The position numbers and the translations under genes are program-made. A stretch of 6,359 nucleotides of DNA, from the NCBI GenBank assembly GCA_012516225.1, contig JAAYWX010000343.1, positions 1 to 6,359 of the forward strand, written 5' to 3'. Source of the DNA: Clostridiales bacterium. Lineage in GTDB: Bacteria > Bacillota > Clostridia > Oscillospirales > Oscillospiraceae. Of the stretch, positions 3,731-6,359 are shown one piece after another. The number at the start of each line of letters is the position of its first letter. Within the stretch, counting starts at the first letter, position 1. A model generated the notes under the pieces. It was not told the origin of the DNA and searched no databases. It saw only the letters and a program-made list of their open reading frames with translations.

Positions 3731-6359
3731 TTATCTGTAATATTCGACTGCGGATTCAAAGAGCTTCATATCGTAAAGCCCGCCCACATTTTTATAAAGT
3801 CCTCGGCCTATTCGTTCTGAATGGCCCATCTTGCCGAATATCCGTCCGTCCGGAGAAGTTATGCCTTCAACGGCGCAAATACTGCCGTTAGGATTATACA
3901 TGATATCCTGTGTGAGATTTCCGCATAAATCAACATATTGGGTAGCAATCTGTCCGTTCTCGCCGAGTTTTTTTACGAGTTCGGCACTTGAGAGAAAGCG
4001 GCCTTCGCCGTGGGAAACGGGAACGGTATATATTTCTCCGACTTTTGTATTAAGAAGCCACGGAGAAAGGTTTGATGAAATTCGTGTACGGACAAGTTTT
4101 GACTGGTGCCTGCCTATCGTATTGAAGCTGAGGGTTGGAAAACTTTCATCGGTGTCAATAATGTGCCCGTACGGTACCAAACCAAGTTTTATAAGTGCCT
4201 GAAAGCCGTTGCATATGCCGAGCATAAGCCCGTCACGCGAATAAAGAAGCTTTTCGAGAGCATCACGGACGGCGGAACTGCGGAAGAAAGAAGTTATAAA
4301 CTTAGCGCTTCCGTCTGGCTCGTCGCCGCCGGAAAAGCCGCCCGGAATTATGACCATCTGCGAGTTTTTAAGCCTTTCGGCAAAGTATGCGACAGACTGG
4401 GATATATCATTTTTGGTTAGGTTTTTAATCACCGCTATCTCAGCCTCGGCACCGGCTTTTTCGAGAGCTTTAGCCGTATCATATTCGCAGTTTGTGCCGG
4501 GGAAAACCGGAATCAATGCCTTTGGACGGGCAAAAGAAGTACGGGGGCGGATGACAGGACCGCTGCGCTCAAACGCAAAAGGAACATTGTATTTTTCCTC
4601 AGTTATGATGGTGCACGGATAAACGCTTTCCAGCTTTTCTTCATAAATTTTAAGAAGGCTTTCAAGCGAAATGGATGCCTTATCACGAACTATAAACAGA
4701 GAGTCTGTCGTATGCCCAAGCTCTGTCCCGATGGTATTGCCGTCGGTCAACTCAAGTATAAAACTGCCGTAACGGTATCCGAAAATGTTGTCAAAGGAAA
4801 GTCCCTCATTGAATGTAAATCCGAAACCGTTGCCTATGCACATTTTAAAAATTCCTTCCGCAACGCCGCCGTAAGCGGGCGTGTAAACCGCACATGCCTT
4901 TCCGCTGCGAATAAAGTCGGTTACGGTGCGGAAGTTTTCAATCAATGATTTAGGATCCGGAAGCCCGTCATTATCGGAAACTGGGTTTAGAAGGCAGACT
5001 TTATGGTTGGCAGCCTTGAATTCCGGAGATATGATATTGTCTGCATTCTCCGTTGTTACGGCAAATGAAATAAGCGTGGGCGGAACGTCAAGGTCCTCAA
5101 AACTTCCGCTCATGGAATCCTTTCCGCCTATTGCCGCAATGCCGAGATCCATCTGAGCCGAAAATGCGCCAAGAAGGGCAGATAGAGGCTTTCCCCAGCG
5201 TTTTCCGTCACGCAGGGGCTTTTCAAAATATTCCTGAAAACTAAGGTAAATGTTTTCAAATGCCGCGCCTGTCGCGATCAGCTTTGACACCGATTCGACA
5301 ACTGCAAGATAGGCCCCATGATAGGGGCTTTTTTCGCTTATATAGGGGTTAAAGCCGTAAGACATGAGTGAGCAGGTGGAGGTATTACCGTGCTCAACGG
5401 GGATTTTATGAACCATTGCCTGAATGGGGGTCTTTTGATATTTCCCTCCGAAAGGCATAAGCACGCTGCCTGCTCCTATAGTGGAGTCAAAGCGTTCGGA
5501 AAGCCCGCGCTTTGAGCAGACGTTCAGGTCGGAAATAAGATCACAGATGCCGGTTTCAAAATCTGCAGGGATTGGTTTGACGAAGCTCAGCGGAGGCAAA
5601 GGGCTTATATCAATGTGCTTACCGGCGCCGTTGCTGTCGAGAAATTCTCTTGAAATATCTACGATTTTTTTGCCATTCCAGTTCATAGTAAGGCGCGGGC
5701 TTTCCGTTACCTCAGCAATGACCGTAGCTTCAAGATTTTCTGATGAGGCAAGCTCCATAAAACGGTTTACATAATCTTTCGCCACCACAACCGCCATACG
5801 TTCCTGCGACTCACTTATGGCAAGTTCCGTACCGTCAAGCCCTTCATACTTTTTTGGGATAGCATCAAGGTTTATATCAAGACCTTCCGCAAGCTCACCC
5901 ACTGCAACGGAAACTCCGCCGGCTCCGAAATCGTTGCAGCGCTTTATAAGGCGGGAGGCTTCAGGATTGCGGAAAAGGCGCTGGATTTTCCGCTCTTCAG
6001 GAGCGTTGCCTTTCTGGACTTCCGCTCCGCATGATTCGAGTGATGCAAGGCTATGGGCTTTGGATGAACCAGTAGCGCCGCCGCATCCGTCACGGCCCGT
6101 TCTGCCGCCGATGAGTATAACGACATCGGAGGGGACGGGTTTTTCCCTCCGTACGTTTGCTGCCGGAGCTGCGCCGATAACCGCGCCGACTTCCATATGT
6201 TTTGCCCTGTATCCTGGATGGTATATCTCATCCACAATTCCGGTTGCTATGCCGATTTGGTTGCCATAGGAGCTGTAGCCGGCAGCGGCAGTGGCAACGA
6301 GTTTCTTCTGCGGAAGCTTTCCCTTGGGCGTCTGAGATACGGGAACAAGAGGGTCCGAA
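3731..6359 (-). CDS. purL: Phosphoribosylformylglycinamidine synthase PurL, long clostridial type, 5'-truncated by the window
   Basis: The FGAM synthase uses ATP and glutamine to convert FGAR to FGAM, the fourth step of purine synthesis, in the cytoplasm. The frame is open to the right edge (first full codon ends at 6358), giving 875 visible residues. The single-chain family runs to roughly 1200-1300, so the N-terminal part is missing. A GTG at 6235 is an internal codon: conserved-looking sequence (GYSSYGNQIGIATG) runs upstream of it. Seen: the glycine-rich IGGRTGRDG (coded near 6112-6086), NDFGAGGVS, AISESQERM (near 5821-5795) and GGKDSMSG (5128-5105) of the two AIR-synthase-like halves. From about 4525 a glutamine amidotransferase domain opens with PVFPGTNCEYDT. 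It has PGGFSGGDEP, the nucleophile Cys in GICNGFQ (4211-4213), and His and Glu of GHSER (3821-3823, 3815-3817), so the triad is complete. The stop is TAA. Because this is the long form, separate purQ and purS genes are not required. The 5' control region is outside the window. Confidence 0.95.
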   Translation of the reverse strand, partial: SDPLVPVSQTPKGKLPQKKLVATAAAGYSSYGNQIGIATGIVDEIYHPGYRAKHMEVGAVIGAAPAANVRREKPVPSDVVILIGGRTGRDGCGGATGSSKAHSLASLESCGAEVQKGNAPEERKIQRLFRNPEASRLIKRCNDFGAGGVSVAVGELAEGLDINLDAIPKKYEGLDGTELAISESQERMAVVVAKDYVNRFMELASSENLEATVIAEVTESPRLTMNWNGKKIVDISREFLDSNGAGKHIDISPLPPLSFVKPIPADFETGICDLISDLNVCSKRGLSERFDSTIGAGSVLMPFGGKYQKTPIQAMVHKIPVEHGNTSTCSLMSYGFNPYISEKSPYHGAYLAVVESVSKLIATGAAFENIYLSFQEYFEKPLRDGKRWGKPLSALLGAFSAQMDLGIAAIGGKDSMSGSFEDLDVPPTLISFAVTTENADNIISPEFKAANHKVCLLNPVSDNDGLPDPKSLIENFRTVTDFIRSGKACAVYTPAYGGVAEGIFKMCIGNGFGFTFNEGLSFDNIFGYRYGSFILELTDGNTIGTELGHTTDSLFIVRDKASISLESLLKIYEEKLESVYPCTIITEEKYNVPFAFERSGPVIRPRTSFARPKALIPVFPGTNCEYDTAKALEKAGAEAEIAVIKNLTKNDISQSVAYFAERLKNSQMVIIPGGFSGGDEPDGSAKFITSFFRSSAVRDALEKLLYSRDGLMLGICNGFQALIKLGLVPYGHIIDTDESFPTLSFNTIGRHQSKLVRTRISSNLSPWLLNTKVGEIYTVPVSHGEGRFLSSAELVKKLGENGQIATQYVDLCGNLTQDIMYNPNGSICAVEGITSPDGRIFGKMGHSERIGRGLYKNVGGLYDMKLFESAVEYYR

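Noticed and set aside
3731..6235. A complete 834-residue PurL starting at GTG 6235
   Set aside because: The frame stays open to the window edge and the residues before this GTG continue the conserved PurL sequence, so the gene is truncated by the window rather than starting here.
26..6269. Numerous plus-strand open frames of 60-150 codons
   Set aside because: All lie opposite the minus-strand genes or their leaders. They show no family motifs or signal peptides and no convincing ribosome binding sites. They are shadows of the real genes in other frames.
1..6359. A novel defence, mobile or biosynthetic system
   Set aside because: The recognisable genes belong to known housekeeping families in separate transcription units. 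There are no transposase, integrase, phage, toxin-antitoxin or CRISPR signatures.

Overview
The window reads as a chromosomal segment of a low-to-moderate GC Firmicute of the class Clostridia. The lineage call is an inference. It rests on the layout and style of the long PurL, the short type-2 ArgC next to ArgJ, a flavodoxin-ferredoxin fusion of the EFR1 type, and consensus sigma-A promoters with AGGAGG-like ribosome binding sites. Every gene I can support lies on the minus strand, so transcription runs from high to low coordinates.

In order of transcription: (1) purL, 5'-truncated by the right edge (about 6358 to 3731), the purine-pathway FGAM synthase, closed by a strong hairpin terminator (3670-3702). 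(2) A near-consensus extended -10 promoter (3604-3632) drives a 96-residue protein of unknown function (3548-3258). A secreted SH3-SH3-NlpC/P60 cell-wall hydrolase gene (3189-2329) probably follows in the same transcript. Its reading frame is interrupted by a single in-frame TAG at 2584-2586, between the catalytic Cys and the catalytic His residues. A terminator sits at 2266-2298. (3) An EFR1-type flavodoxin/2[4Fe-4S] ferredoxin (2148-1375) has a leader carrying two palindromes and is followed by a terminator (1331-1364). (4) The arginine biosynthesis pair argC (1164-232) and argJ (180 to beyond the left edge) has a promoter and two ARG-box-like palindromes about 20 bp apart upstream of argC.

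The genes do not form one pathway. They are four adjacent transcription units: purine synthesis, an unknown protein with an envelope hydrolase, an electron-transfer protein, and arginine synthesis. I see no mobile element, CRISPR array, tRNA, rRNA or phage gene, and no convincing undescribed multi-gene system. The observation most worth checking is the amber codon inside the otherwise intact NlpC/P60 gene. The next are the putative arginine operator and the uncharacterised 96-residue protein with its own strong promoter. All gaps between genes are under about 215 bases and are described by the terminator, promoter and palindrome entries.
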